A stretch of 64,000 bases of DNA. Source: Lewinellaceae bacterium (GTDB taxonomy: Bacteria; Bacteroidota; Bacteroidia; Chitinophagales; Saprospiraceae). A program made the translations under genes and the position numbers. Numbering within the stretch: position 1 is the first letter of the stretch; each line of letters opens with the position of its first letter. The DNA lies in NCBI GenBank assembly GCA_020636435.1, contig JACJXX010000002.1, positions 3,782,001-3,846,000 on the forward strand, read 5' to 3'. Below are positions 51,002 to 60,583 of the stretch, in pieces. The notes under the pieces were generated by a model. That model saw only the letters and a list, made by a program, of their open reading frames with translations. It searched no databases and was not told the DNA's origin.

Positions 51002-52483
51002 ATGGAAACACAGAAAACAACTCAGAATAAGTTTTTGGGCGAAGGCCTTACCTTCGACGATGTCCTCCTGGTGCCTGCCTACTCAGAAGTATTGCCCCGC
51101 GAGGTCGACGTTTCGACTTACCTCACCCGCGGGTTGAAGCTCAACGCGCCCATCGTCTCCGCCGCTATGGATACCGTCACCGAGAATAAGCTGGCCATTG
51201 CCATTGCCCGGCAGGGCGGGATCGGCATCATTCACAAGAACATGACCATCGAAGAGCAGGCCGAGCAGGTGCGCAGCGTCAAGCGCTCGGAAAGCGGCAT
51301 GATCGTCGACCCGGTAACCCTCACCGAAGACGCCATCGTCGGCGACGCCATCAGCCTGATGCGCCGCTTCAAGATCGGCGGCATTCCCATTATCGACGGC
51401 GCCAACAAACTCACCGGCATCCTCACCAACCGGGACCTGCGCTTCGAGACGCAATTGAACCGCCCGGTCAAAGAGCTGATGACCAGCCTCAATCTGGTGA
51501 CCGCGCCGGTTGGCACCAACCTGGAGCAGGCCCGCGACATTCTTCAGGCCCACAAGATCGAAAAACTGCCGGTGGTCGATGAGCATAAGAAACTGGTCGG
51601 GCTGATTACCTATAAAGACATCATGAAGGTGCAGGATTATCCTCATTCCTGTAAAGATTCATTGGGGCGGCTGGTGGTCGGCGCTGCGGTTGGCGTCACC
51701 AGCGATATGCTGCAACGGGTGGAGGCGCTGGTCCGGGTAGACGTCGATGTCGTCATTGTAGATACCGCACACGGGCACTCGCGGGGAGTGTTGGAGGCGA
51801 TAAAGGCGGTCAAAGGCCATTTCCCCCACCTGCAGGTCGTCGGCGGGAACGTAGCCACCGGCGAAGGGGCCCTGGCGCTGGCCGACGCCGGCGCCGACGG
51901 CATCAAAGTAGGCGTCGGCCCCGGTTCGATCTGCACCACCCGGGTAGTGGCCGGCGTAGGCATGCCGCAATTGTCGGCCATCTACAATGCGGCAAAAGCC
52001 GTCAAGGGCAGAAACATTCCCGTGATCGGAGACGGCGGCATTCGGTATACCGGAGACATCGTCAAGGCGCTGGCCGCCGGCGCCAACACCATCATGGCGG
52101 GCAGCCTCTTTGCCGGGGTAGAAGAAGCGCCGGGTGAAACCATCATCTATGACGGCCGCAAGTTCAAGGTCTACCGGGGCATGGGTTCGCTGGGCGCCAT
52201 GCAGCAGGGCTCCAAAGACCGTTATTTCCAGGATGTAGAGGACGACATCAAAAAACTGGTGCCGGAAGGCATCGAAGGGCGGGTGCCCTTTAAGGGAACG
52301 GTAGCGGAGGTGATGGTGCAGTACCTCGGCGGCCTGCGCGCCGGCATGGGCTATTGTGGAGCCCCCGATATCGAAGGCCTGCAAAAGGCCCGCTTTGTCA
52401 AAATTACCGGCTCGGGCATCCTGGAGAGCCATCCGCATAATATTACGATCACTAAGGAATCGCCGAATTATAGCAGGAGGTAG
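51002..52483 (+). CDS. guaB: Inosine-5'-monophosphate dehydrogenase
   Basis: 493 residues from the ATG at 51002, chosen because homologues begin a few residues before FLGEGLTFDDVLLVPAYSEV; an in-frame ATG at 50939 would add 21 non-homologous residues directly after the palindrome. The TIM-barrel is interrupted by two CBS domains (about 95-215, SGMIVDPVTLTEDAIVGDAI and VKELMTSLNLVTAP). The catalytic cysteine loop GPGSICTTRVVAGVG and flap KGTVAEVM are intact. It oxidises IMP to XMP with NAD, the committed step to GMP. Confidence 0.96.
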   Translation: METQKTTQNKFLGEGLTFDDVLLVPAYSEVLPREVDVSTYLTRGLKLNAPIVSAAMDTVTENKLAIAIARQGGIGIIHKNMTIEEQAEQVRSVKRSESGMIVDPVTLTEDAIVGDAISLMRRFKIGGIPIIDGANKLTGILTNRDLRFETQLNRPVKELMTSLNLVTAPVGTNLEQARDILQAHKIEKLPVVDEHKKLVGLITYKDIMKVQDYPHSCKDSLGRLVVGAAVGVTSDMLQRVEALVRVDVDVVIVDTAHGHSRGVLEAIKAVKGHFPHLQVVGGNVATGEGALALADAGADGIKVGVGPGSICTTRVVAGVGMPQLSAIYNAAKAVKGRNIPVIGDGGIRYTGDIVKALAAGANTIMAGSLFAGVEEAPGETIIYDGRKFKVYRGMGSLGAMQQGSKDRYFQDVEDDIKKLVPEGIEGRVPFKGTVAEVMVQYLGGLRAGMGYCGAPDIEGLQKARFVKITGSGILESHPHNITITKESPNYSRR

Positions 52484-52543
52484 GAAACTGCAAAACTGCA
52501 AAACCGAAAAACTGCAAAACTGCAAAACCGAAAAATGTAAAAG

Positions 52544-52578
52544 GCCCTGAACTGGTTGCCAGTTCAGGGCTCTTTTTT
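52544..52578. terminator. Bidirectional intrinsic terminator between guaB and the T9SS gene
   Basis: A perfect 12-bp stem GCCCTGAACTGG/CCAGTTCAGGGC with a TTG loop (52544-52570) is followed by TCTTTTTT on the plus strand, and on the minus strand by CTTTTACATTTTT. It serves the two convergent genes. Around it, AAACTGCAAAACCGAAAA words (52488-52535) pair with TTCGGTTTTGCGGTTT (about 52599-52614), making a larger palindrome. Confidence 0.9.
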
Positions 52579-52614
52579 CATTTTACATTTCGAGTTTTTC
52601 GGTTTTGCGGTTTA

Positions 52615-54969
52615 CTACCGGCCTTTGACGATGCGCCTGCTGATCTCGCCGTCGCCGGCGATCAGGCGCAGGAGATAAACGCCATCGGGCTGAGCGCTGA
52701 GGTCCAGTGTCCGGCTCAGCGTCGCCGTTTGGGTTTCGCGCATTACCTGAAGTTTTTGCCCGGTCAGGTTGATCAGTTCTACCTGAATATCCTCCGGGTT
52801 GTTGAGGGACAGGCGCAGGTTGAACAGGCCCTGAGTGGGGTTCGGGCCGATGTAGAGCGATTCCAGGCCTTCGATCTGCCCAACGCCTACCATAATATCG
52901 ATCGTACCTTCAGCCGAACAGCCAATGGCATCGGTGGCAGTTACCGTGTGCATCCCTGGTTCCAGGCCCGTTGCCATGTTGCCCATCTGGCCATCATCCC
53001 AGGTGTAGGAGTAAGGAGGCACGCCGCCGCTGGCCGATGCCGTTGCCGAACCGTCGTTGTTATCGACGACTTCAATCGTGGGGACGTTGCCGAACTGTAC
53101 GATCAGGGAATCCGTCGATGTAGCGCAAATAGAGCCGGAGGCACTGGTGGCATCTGAATAAACAATCGCCCGAATAACCCATACGCCTCCCAGAAGATCA
53201 AGGCTATTATTGCTGAGGACGCCATTGAGGTCAGAGTCGAAATTCGAAACGTTGTTAGAGTTGGTGAGGTTGAATCCATTCGGCAGGCCGCCGGTACCAC
53301 CCAAAGAAGGATCGAAGCTCCAACCGAAACCGCCGCCCACCGGAATGGTGTCCGTCTCGTCTGTAGCCAGGTCGAAAGTATCGTCGGGGCCGCAAACTGA
53401 AGTGATCCCGCTAGTCACCAATTCACCCACGCTACAGGTTGTCATTGGGGGATCGCCACAAAGAACGGCGTCGCCGGATACGCAGGTAAGCGCCGGGAAG
53501 CCATTGTCGGTCGCTGTATTGTCGCCGCCTCCACAGGCACCTGCCTCATTGATGACAATGACGTAGGTGCCATCTTCGGAAGCCGTCCAGGTAATGGTGC
53601 AGCCATCGCCGTCGCCGGGGCCGAACGCATCGACCGCGCCACTCGGGGCAATGATGGTGAATTCCGGTACCCAGGATCCGGCGCCGGGGCCGTTGCAAAT
53701 ACTGAAAGAGTAGGTGCCGCCGGCCTGGAAGTTATCGGCTTCATAGGCTTCAGCCGCATAGACTTCGAAAGAGGTAATCTCATTAAACGGGCAGCCAGTG
53801 CCGTCGTCGCAGGGCGCGCCGCCGAAAGCAGAGTTGAAGTTGGTATAGCCATTGGGAGGCGCTGGCGCCAGCCAATCCAGGCAAGGCTCGCCTAAGCCAA
53901 CCGTGATAGAAGCGGCATCAGTGCAGCCGTTGGCGTCGGTCACCGTGACTTCATATTCCCCGTCGGTAAGGCCGGTGGCGGTTGCCCCCATTTGCCCGTC
54001 CGACCAGGCAAAAGTTAGCGGCGCCATGCCGCCGCTGGCTGAAGCGGTGGCCGAGCCGTCGCCATTGTCTACGACATCGTCGATCTGCGGGCCATCCAGG
54101 CTAAGGACATTAATGATCAGAGAATCCTCCGTTACAGCACAAACTGTATTGATGGGATCACCCGCATCCGTATAAATAACCCCTGTGATCACCCACAGGC
54201 CGCTGAGCGGGTCCAGGCCGTTGGCCGAGAGGATGCCATTGAGGTCGGCATCATAAGTATTTGGATTGGGCGCCCCGGTAAGGGTGAACCCGCCGGCAGC
54301 GCCGCCGGTGCCGCCGAGCACGTCGGAAAAGCTCCAGCCAAAGCCGCCGCCGGTGGGGATGGTGTCATTGCCTGCAGTGGCTACTTCAAAGATATCGCCG
54401 TTGCAAACGATAACAGAATCGGCAGTGGACAGGGTGTCGATGACGCAAACTGTTACGGGAGGATCGCATAATACAATAGGGCTGGAAGTACAGGTAAGGG
54501 CCGGAAAGCCATTGTCCGTCTCCGTGTTGGCTCCTCCTCCGCAAGCGCCTGCCTCGTTGATGACGATGAGGTAGGTGCCGGTTTCCGAGGCGGTCCAGGA
54601 GATGGTGCAGCCATCGCCGTCGCCGGGGCCGAACGCATCCACCGCCCCACTAGGGGCAATGATCGTAAAATCGGGCACCCAGGTGCCGGCGCCGGCGCCG
54701 TTGCATATACTAAAGGCATAGCTGCCGCCCGCCTGGAAGTTATCCACCGCATAAGCTTCGGCTGCATACACTTCAAAGCCGGTGATTTCATTGAACGGGC
54801 AACCGGTGCCGTCGTCACAGGGCGCCCCCCCGAATTGGGTGTTGAAGTTCGTCCAGCCTGTACTGGATGTAGGGTTCAACCAGTCGGTGCACTGCGCTCC
54901 GGCGGAAAAGGAGATGCCCGTCAGCAGAAAGGCAAGGGAATAAATGGCAATAGATAATTGTGTTTTCAT
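52615..54969 (-). CDS. T9SS-exported protein with an internal about 335-residue duplication
   Basis: 784 residues with a signal peptide (to about 26). Residues about 27-360 and 363-695 are near-copies: both begin CxDWL, contain FGGAPCDDGTGCPFNEIT, EVYAAEAY, IIAPSGAVDAFGPGDGDGC and VINEAGACGGG, and end in a SprB/PKD-like repeat (DNGDGSATASASGG...GCT). The last 85 residues are a T9SS sorting domain (LYIGPNPTQGLFNLRL to GVYLLRLIAG). Cysteines occur in pairs in each copy, suggesting disulfides. An adhesin or surface-layer function is plausible but unproven. Confidence 0.85.
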   Translation of the reverse strand: MKTQLSIAIYSLAFLLTGISFSAGAQCTDWLNPTSSTGWTNFNTQFGGAPCDDGTGCPFNEITGFEVYAAEAYAVDNFQAGGSYAFSICNGAGAGTWVPDFTIIAPSGAVDAFGPGDGDGCTISWTASETGTYLIVINEAGACGGGANTETDNGFPALTCTSSPIVLCDPPVTVCVIDTLSTADSVIVCNGDIFEVATAGNDTIPTGGGFGWSFSDVLGGTGGAAGGFTLTGAPNPNTYDADLNGILSANGLDPLSGLWVITGVIYTDAGDPINTVCAVTEDSLIINVLSLDGPQIDDVVDNGDGSATASASGGMAPLTFAWSDGQMGATATGLTDGEYEVTVTDANGCTDAASITVGLGEPCLDWLAPAPPNGYTNFNSAFGGAPCDDGTGCPFNEITSFEVYAAEAYEADNFQAGGTYSFSICNGPGAGSWVPEFTIIAPSGAVDAFGPGDGDGCTITWTASEDGTYVIVINEAGACGGGDNTATDNGFPALTCVSGDAVLCGDPPMTTCSVGELVTSGITSVCGPDDTFDLATDETDTIPVGGGFGWSFDPSLGGTGGLPNGFNLTNSNNVSNFDSDLNGVLSNNSLDLLGGVWVIRAIVYSDATSASGSICATSTDSLIVQFGNVPTIEVVDNNDGSATASASGGVPPYSYTWDDGQMGNMATGLEPGMHTVTATDAIGCSAEGTIDIMVGVGQIEGLESLYIGPNPTQGLFNLRLSLNNPEDIQVELINLTGQKLQVMRETQTATLSRTLDLSAQPDGVYLLRLIAGDGEISRRIVKGR

Positions 54970-55171
54970 AAATTATTTTTCAGTAGATGAAGAAAAGGAT
55001 TGAATGCTTATCCGATAGAAAACCGCCACATATTAAGGCTAAATCTACGTATCCGGGCCACAATTTCGGAAAATCTGATGTAAATTAAATGACAATCCTC
55101 TCGAACCTGCACAAATAGCCAGTGGAAGCAATATTTCTTATCTTGGGCATTTTATTGTTTCAACAACCTCT

Positions 55172-55786
55172 ATGCTCCAGCAACCAACAAGGCTGGCCCG
55201 TTCTTTTTTCACCCGCGAAGACGTCCTGCTGGTGAGCCGGGAGCTATTGGGGAAATACCTGGTGACGGATTTCGGAGCGGGGCGCACTGCAGGCCGCATC
55301 GTGGAAGTCGAAGCTTATCGGGCGCCGGAGGACAAAGCCTCCCACGCCTACGGCAACCGCTACACCGAACGCACCAAGGTGATGTACGCCCGGGGAGGCC
55401 ATGCTTATATCTATCTTTGTTATGGCATCCACCACCTGTTCAATGTGGTAACCGGAGCGGAAGGCATGGCGCATGCGGTGCTGATACGGGCGCTGGAGCC
55501 GGCAGCAGGCACCGGCCTCATGCTCCGCCGCCGCCGGATGAGCAAAATAGCGCCCCGGCTCACTGCCGGCCCCGGAGTATTGTCTCAGGCGATGGGCATC
55601 ACCCGGCAGCACACCGGGACGGATATGCTGGCCCCGCACAGCCCGATATGGATCGAAAGCCGGGAAGCGCCGGTATCAGAGGAGGACATCATCGCTGCCC
55701 CCCGCATCGGCGTGGCCTACGCCGAAGAATGTGCGGCCTGGGAATGGCGGTTTTACCTGCGGGGGAACGCTTGGGTGAGTAAGTGA
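55172..55786 (+). CDS. 3-methyladenine DNA glycosylase (AAG/MPG family)
   Basis: 204 residues. The family core is intact: VEVEAYRAPEDKASHAYGN, RYTERTKVMYARGGHAYIYL and CYGIHHLFNVV, containing the catalytic E and intercalating Y region of AAG (PF02245). It excises alkylated purines in base-excision repair. A GGAGGGAGGGAGGGA run and a 170-bp mobile element lie after its stop. Confidence 0.94.
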   Translation: MLQQPTRLARSFFTREDVLLVSRELLGKYLVTDFGAGRTAGRIVEVEAYRAPEDKASHAYGNRYTERTKVMYARGGHAYIYLCYGIHHLFNVVTGAEGMAHAVLIRALEPAAGTGLMLRRRRMSKIAPRLTAGPGVLSQAMGITRQHTGTDMLAPHSPIWIESREAPVSEEDIIAAPRIGVAYAEECAAWEWRFYLRGNAWVSK

Positions 55787-55838
55787 GGGAGGGAGGGAGG
55801 GAGGGAAAACAATGTAAACGGGAACTTAACGTTAAGAA

Positions 55839-56008
55839 CTAAGTACTCTGTTAAATAAATAAATTGTCGTTTCCGGGCGATGAATTTTCGTTCTGATCGA
55901 GGAACGCCCGGAGCCTGGTAGCAGCGCTACCAAGGCGAGGACGTGACGAAGAGCAGGGCGAAAAGGCACGACCGGAAGCATAAGATATTTATTTAACAGA
56001 GTACTTAG
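55839..56008. mobile_element. 170-bp element with 23-base terminal inverted repeats
   Basis: The ends CTAAGTACTCTGTTAAATAA(ATA) at 55839-55861 and their exact complement at 55986-56008 bound the element. Its core, GCCTGGTAGC...GCTACCAAGGC with flanking CTCGATCAGAAC-type words, is the reverse complement of the core of the 27050-27219 element, although the termini are unrelated. No gene is inside. It ends 17 bases before the T9SS plug gene start and so lies in its leader or promoter. Confidence 0.88.
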
Positions 56009-56025
56009 TGATCAAGAAAACAAAA

Positions 56026-57315
56026 ATGAAGAAAACACACTATTTTCTGCTGCTGCTCTTTTTCCAGCCCCTGCTCCTGCCTGCTCAGGAAAGTTTTCCG
56101 AATGAAGATTTCATTTACATGGATTACCTCCGCTCCGTGAAATTCCATACGGAGGGATTATTCCTGTCGTACCCGGTCATTGAGCTGGGAGGGGCTGCCC
56201 GGCTGACGCTCTCCTTCGACGACCTGGACGGGGACACCAAAGACTATTTCTACAAGGTGGTCCATTGCGACCGCGACTGGCAGCGTTCTCAGCTGGCGGA
56301 GCTGGAATACGTCGAAGGGTATACGGAAGAGCGGCTCCAGAACTTTCAGTTTTCCTTCAAAACCCTCTGGCCTTATACCCATTATGAACTGACTCTGCCC
56401 AACCAGGACACCCGCTTTACAAAATCGGGCAATTATATGCTTCTTATCTACGACGACACCTACGAGCGCCAGTTGGTGCTGGCCCGCCGCTTTGTCATCG
56501 TGGAGCCAAAGGTGACGGTCGACCCCCGCATTTTGCGGGCCAGCCAGGTCTCCAAGTTCCGCACCCATCAGGAGATCGACTTCGTGGTGAACCACGAACA
56601 GTTCAAAATCCAGAATCCCATGGTGGAAGTGCGGGCCACGGTTATGCAAAACGGCAGATGGGACAATGCCATCACCGATATTCCGCCGAAATTCATCCGC
56701 AGCAATTCCCTGCTCTTTGACTATCAGGACCGGATCGTCTTCCCCGGCGGCAAGGAGTTCCGGTTCCTCGACCTGCGCAGTTTCCGGCTGGTTTCGTTTA
56801 ATGTGCACTCCGTCGAACGGACGGACGAGGGCTTCGTCGTGCAGCTCAAATTCGACGAGCCGCGCTCCGGCCAGTCCCACACCTCCTTTAATGACCTGAA
56901 CGGCAATTTCGTCATAGAAACGACGGACCAAAACAACGATGAGGTTTCGGCGGAATACGCGGAAGTGGTTTTCTACCTGAAAAAGCCCATGCCCTACTAC
57001 GGCAAAGAAGTGTACCTCTTCGGCGGCCTGACCGACTGGGCGGTCCTGCCGGAGTACCGCATGGAATACGACGAAAACCTGGGGGCTTATGTGGGTCGGG
57101 CCTTGCTCAAACAGGGGTATTACGATTACGCCTACGCCACGCTGCCCCTGCCGGCCAATGACAAACCGGAGGCAAAACCGCATCCCGATATCACAGAAGT
57201 CGAAGGCACCTGGCACGAAACGGAAAACCAGTACACCATATTTATTTACTACCGCCCATTTGGCGGCCGCTACGACCAGGTGATCGGATCCGTTTCCTTT
57301 ACTTCCAATTTGTAA
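56026..57315 (+). CDS. Type IX secretion system plug protein (DUF5103)
   Basis: 429 residues from the ATG at 56026, which begins a signal peptide (MKKTHYFLLLLFFQPLLLPAQ); an upstream in-frame GTG (56008) lies on the mobile-element terminus and is less likely. Conserved features of the DUF5103/T9SS_plug family are MDYLRSVKFHTEG, FDDLDGDTKDYFYKVVHCDRDW, TRFTKSGNYMLLIYDD and a C-terminal FGGLTDWAVLPEYRMEYD. The family member Plug blocks the SprA translocon pore until substrate or PorV binds. It fits the T9SS cargo genes in the window, though no sprA, porV or gld genes are near. Confidence 0.87.
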   Translation: MKKTHYFLLLLFFQPLLLPAQESFPNEDFIYMDYLRSVKFHTEGLFLSYPVIELGGAARLTLSFDDLDGDTKDYFYKVVHCDRDWQRSQLAELEYVEGYTEERLQNFQFSFKTLWPYTHYELTLPNQDTRFTKSGNYMLLIYDDTYERQLVLARRFVIVEPKVTVDPRILRASQVSKFRTHQEIDFVVNHEQFKIQNPMVEVRATVMQNGRWDNAITDIPPKFIRSNSLLFDYQDRIVFPGGKEFRFLDLRSFRLVSFNVHSVERTDEGFVVQLKFDEPRSGQSHTSFNDLNGNFVIETTDQNNDEVSAEYAEVVFYLKKPMPYYGKEVYLFGGLTDWAVLPEYRMEYDENLGAYVGRALLKQGYYDYAYATLPLPANDKPEAKPHPDITEVEGTWHETENQYTIFIYYRPFGGRYDQVIGSVSFTSNL

Positions 57316-57496
57316 GCGCAGCAGGTTGGATATTTGGCGTTCTGCATTCGGCGGTTTGAAATAAAACAAACCGACGGCAGAAAAACCGATTGCCCCAAAA
57401 GGGCCCATTCATCCGATAGAATTCCCACTTTATATAAAATATTCCGGGAAAAAGCCTACCTTTTACTACTATTGCATTTACAAAAAAACATCGGTT

Positions 57497-58930
57497 ATGT
57501 CACACAGAATTACCCTACTGTTAACCGGCCTGATGATGATCGCCACGCAGGCCGCTTTCGCTCAAAACGCCTGGCCTCTTGAAAAATGCATTCAATACGC
57601 GCAGCAAAACAACCTGAGCACGAAGCAGGCGCAGTACAGCATTCAGGACGCCCAATTGCTGAACAAACTCAACCAATTCAGCCGCCTGCCCAACCTTAGC
57701 GCGCAGACCAGCGCCGGTTATCAGTTTGGCCGCACCATCGACCCGACCACCAACACCTTCAACAACGAAGCCATTGGTTTCAATAGAATTTCCCTCGATG
57801 CCAACATGACTGTTTATGACGGCAACCGGATCACCAACTCCGTCAAGCAAAGTAAAATAGACCTGGAAGCTGCCCGCCTGGAAGCTCAGGCTACCTCCAA
57901 TGACATTTCCCTCAACATTGCCGCCGCTTACCTGAGCATTTTGCTGGCCGAAGAGCAGCTGGGAAATGCCCGGAAGCGCCTTGAATTGTCGCAGGGGCAA
58001 TTAGAACAAACCGACAAGCTCATCCGGGCCGGTTCCCTGCCGCCTAACGACCGGCTGGATTTTCTGGCGCAGATCGCCCTGGAGGAGCAAGCCATCGTAG
58101 AGTCTCAAAACCAGGTGGCGATCGGTTACCTCAACCTCAAGCAACTGATGGAGATCGACCCCAATGAAGAGATTAGCATTGTACGCCCGGAAACCATTGA
58201 GATTCCAGGAGATGCCGACCCCAGTGCCTATCGGGTCAATGAAGTATATACTGCTGCATTGCAAACCCAGCCGCAAATCCGGGCAGCTGACCTGCGGCTG
58301 GAAAGCGCCCAACTGGATGAAGACATTGCCCGCGCCGGCATGCTGCCCACCCTCGTGCTCTTCGCCAACCTCAACACCAACTATTCGAGTATTGCCCAAA
58401 AGCCTGTCTTTGGGCTCGTCCGTTCTACAGAAACCGTCTTTATTAATGATATGCCCGTTGATATTGAGTTCGAAAACGAGGTGCCGGTTAAATATGAGAA
58501 TGTTTCCTATTCCGACCAGATCAACGAAAACTTTGGACAAGCGGTAGGCGCCAGCCTCAGCATCCCCATTTACAGCAACCACCGCAACCGCATACAGATG
58601 GAACGCGCCCGCCTCAATGCGTTGAACACCGAAGTGGCCAACCGGCAGCAACGCAACCAACTGAAAACAGATGTGCAGCGCGCCATCGCCGACGCCCGCG
58701 CCGCCCGCGAAACCTACGCCGCCACCCAGCGGTCCGTCGAAGCGGCCCAGGGGGCTTTCGACAATGCCGAGAAGCGCTTCCAGCTCGGGGCCATCAACAC
58801 CCTGGAATACACCACCGCCCGCAACAACCTCGACCGGGCCGAGGTAGACCTCATCCGGGCTAAATACCAATATATTTTCAACCTGAAGACGGTGGATTTC
58901 TACCTGGGCAGGCCGATCACATTAGATTAA
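57497..58930 (+). CDS. TolC-family outer-membrane efflux protein
   Basis: 477 residues. Signal peptide (ending AAFAQ), then two OEP repeats of long coiled helices: first about 30-215 (WPLEKCIQYAQQNNLSTKQAQYSIQDA; EQLGNARKRLELSQGQL), second about 260-470 (RAADLRLESAQLDEDIARAG; AYSQIN-like YSDQINENFGQAVGASLSIPIY; EYTTARNNLDRAEVDLI). It forms the outer-membrane channel of tripartite efflux. It is followed after 31 bases by its HlyD-type adaptor. Confidence 0.93.
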   Translation: MSHRITLLLTGLMMIATQAAFAQNAWPLEKCIQYAQQNNLSTKQAQYSIQDAQLLNKLNQFSRLPNLSAQTSAGYQFGRTIDPTTNTFNNEAIGFNRISLDANMTVYDGNRITNSVKQSKIDLEAARLEAQATSNDISLNIAAAYLSILLAEEQLGNARKRLELSQGQLEQTDKLIRAGSLPPNDRLDFLAQIALEEQAIVESQNQVAIGYLNLKQLMEIDPNEEISIVRPETIEIPGDADPSAYRVNEVYTAALQTQPQIRAADLRLESAQLDEDIARAGMLPTLVLFANLNTNYSSIAQKPVFGLVRSTETVFINDMPVDIEFENEVPVKYENVSYSDQINENFGQAVGASLSIPIYSNHRNRIQMERARLNALNTEVANRQQRNQLKTDVQRAIADARAARETYAATQRSVEAAQGAFDNAEKRFQLGAINTLEYTTARNNLDRAEVDLIRAKYQYIFNLKTVDFYLGRPITLD

Positions 58931-58961
58931 CGGAACCAACTTAGAAAAGCTCTCAAAGACT

Positions 58962-60356
58962 ATGGCAAAATCGAATCGCAACAACACGATCATCATTGTT
59001 CTTCTGGCCGTCATCGTAGCCCTGGTGGGTTTCCTGATCTGGCGAAACAAGAGCAAACCCAAAGGCGAAAAAGTCGCCATCGAAAAGGCGGAAAAACGCA
59101 CCATCACGGAAAAGGTGTCGGCCAGCGGCAAAGTGTTCCCACAAACGGAAGTCAAGATCAGTTCTGACGTATCCGGGGAAATCGTGGAACTGCTGGTGGA
59201 AGAAGGGGACTCCGTCGTCAACGGCCAACTGCTGGCCCGGATTGACCCCGACGCCTACCAGTCGCAGGTAGAGCGGGGAGTCGCCGGGGTGAACACCGCC
59301 AAGGCCCAGGGGGCCAACGCCCGTTCGCAGATCGAGCAGTTCAAGGCCCAGAAGCAACAAATCGAAGCGCAGCTGATCAACGCCCGGGAAATTCACGAGC
59401 GCAATGTGAAACTCAAACAGGAAGGCGTTATCGCCGAGGCGGACTTCCAGCAGTCGCTTTCTAACCTGAAGGCGCTGGAAGCCAACCTTAGAGCCGCCGA
59501 AGCCAACATCAGAGCCGCCGAGGAAAGCGCCCGCGCTGCCAAATTCCAGGTGGAAAGTTCGGAAGCCACCCTGAAAGAGCTGCGCACCAGCCTGCGGCGC
59601 ACCGACATCTTTGCGCCCATGAGCGGCATCGTCTCCCGCCTCAATGTCGAGGAAGGGGAACGCGTGGTCGGCACCATTCAGATGACGGGCACCGAGATGA
59701 TGCGCATCGCCAACCTCAACGCCATGGAAGTGCGGGTGGAGGTGAGCGAAAACGACATCCCCCGCGTCACCTTCGGGGATGAGGTTGAAATTGAAGTGGA
59801 CGCCTACCTCGACCGCATCTTCCGCGGCAAGGTCACCCAAATTGCCAATTCGTCGACCAGCACCGGTACCACCACCGCGCTGACCAGCGACCAGGTCACC
59901 AACTTCGAAGTACGGATCAACATCGAACAGGAGTCTTACCAGGATCTGATCACTGCCAGCAAACCCTACCCCTTCCGGCCCGGCATGTCCGCTTCGGTGG
60001 ACATTAAAACCGAAAAGGTGGCGGATGCCTTGTCTGTGCCCATCCAGGCGGTAACGACCCGCGAAAAGGATGCGGACAAGAAAAAAGCCAAGGCCCGGCA
60101 GGTGGCGGAAAAGCCAGGCGAAGAGGAAGAACCGGCAAAAGACCTGATGGAAGTGGTATTCATCGTCCGGGGCGACACCGTGCAGATGTCGGAGGTCAAG
60201 ACCGGCATCCAGGATGACACTTACATTCAGGTTACGTCCGGATTGCAGGAGGGCGAGGAAGTGGTCGTGGCGCCGTATGCGGCCATTGCGCGGAAACTGG
60301 AGCAGGGCAGCGAGGTGCATGTGGTGAAGGAGGAGGAGTTGTATAAGAAAGATTAA
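58962..60356 (+). CDS. HlyD/AcrA-family periplasmic adaptor protein
   Basis: 464 residues. A single N-terminal membrane anchor (about 8-23, IIIVLLAVIVALVGFL) is followed by a barrel-sandwich lipoyl domain (about 38-90 and 205-225), a long coiled coil (about 95-200, rich in A, E, Q and K), a beta-barrel (about 225-330) and a membrane-proximal domain. An unusual charged K/E/A linker (about 365-400) interrupts the last domain. Typical of MacA-type adaptors with ABC partners. No MacB-type ABC permease follows; the next gene is unrelated after 500 bases of repeats. Confidence 0.92.
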   Translation: MAKSNRNNTIIIVLLAVIVALVGFLIWRNKSKPKGEKVAIEKAEKRTITEKVSASGKVFPQTEVKISSDVSGEIVELLVEEGDSVVNGQLLARIDPDAYQSQVERGVAGVNTAKAQGANARSQIEQFKAQKQQIEAQLINAREIHERNVKLKQEGVIAEADFQQSLSNLKALEANLRAAEANIRAAEESARAAKFQVESSEATLKELRTSLRRTDIFAPMSGIVSRLNVEEGERVVGTIQMTGTEMMRIANLNAMEVRVEVSENDIPRVTFGDEVEIEVDAYLDRIFRGKVTQIANSSTSTGTTTALTSDQVTNFEVRINIEQESYQDLITASKPYPFRPGMSASVDIKTEKVADALSVPIQAVTTREKDADKKKAKARQVAEKPGEEEEPAKDLMEVVFIVRGDTVQMSEVKTGIQDDTYIQVTSGLQEGEEVVVAPYAAIARKLEQGSEVHVVKEEELYKKD

Positions 60357-60583
60357 ATCCGAATAGAATTTGCGACGTTTGATGTGCGATTTTTGATTTG
60401 CTCGGGAAGTAGCAGACAGGATTAACAAGATGTTCAGGATTCCTGATTATAACGGATTGCGTAGCTATTGACGGTGCCCAGTCAGGGGTGTCATTTGGGT
60501 AGGGGTTGTGAAAAAAGCCCCGACTGAAGGCGCCACCTTTCAGCCCCGTTCTTGAGGGACCGTGTCCCGATACGCCGTAACGT

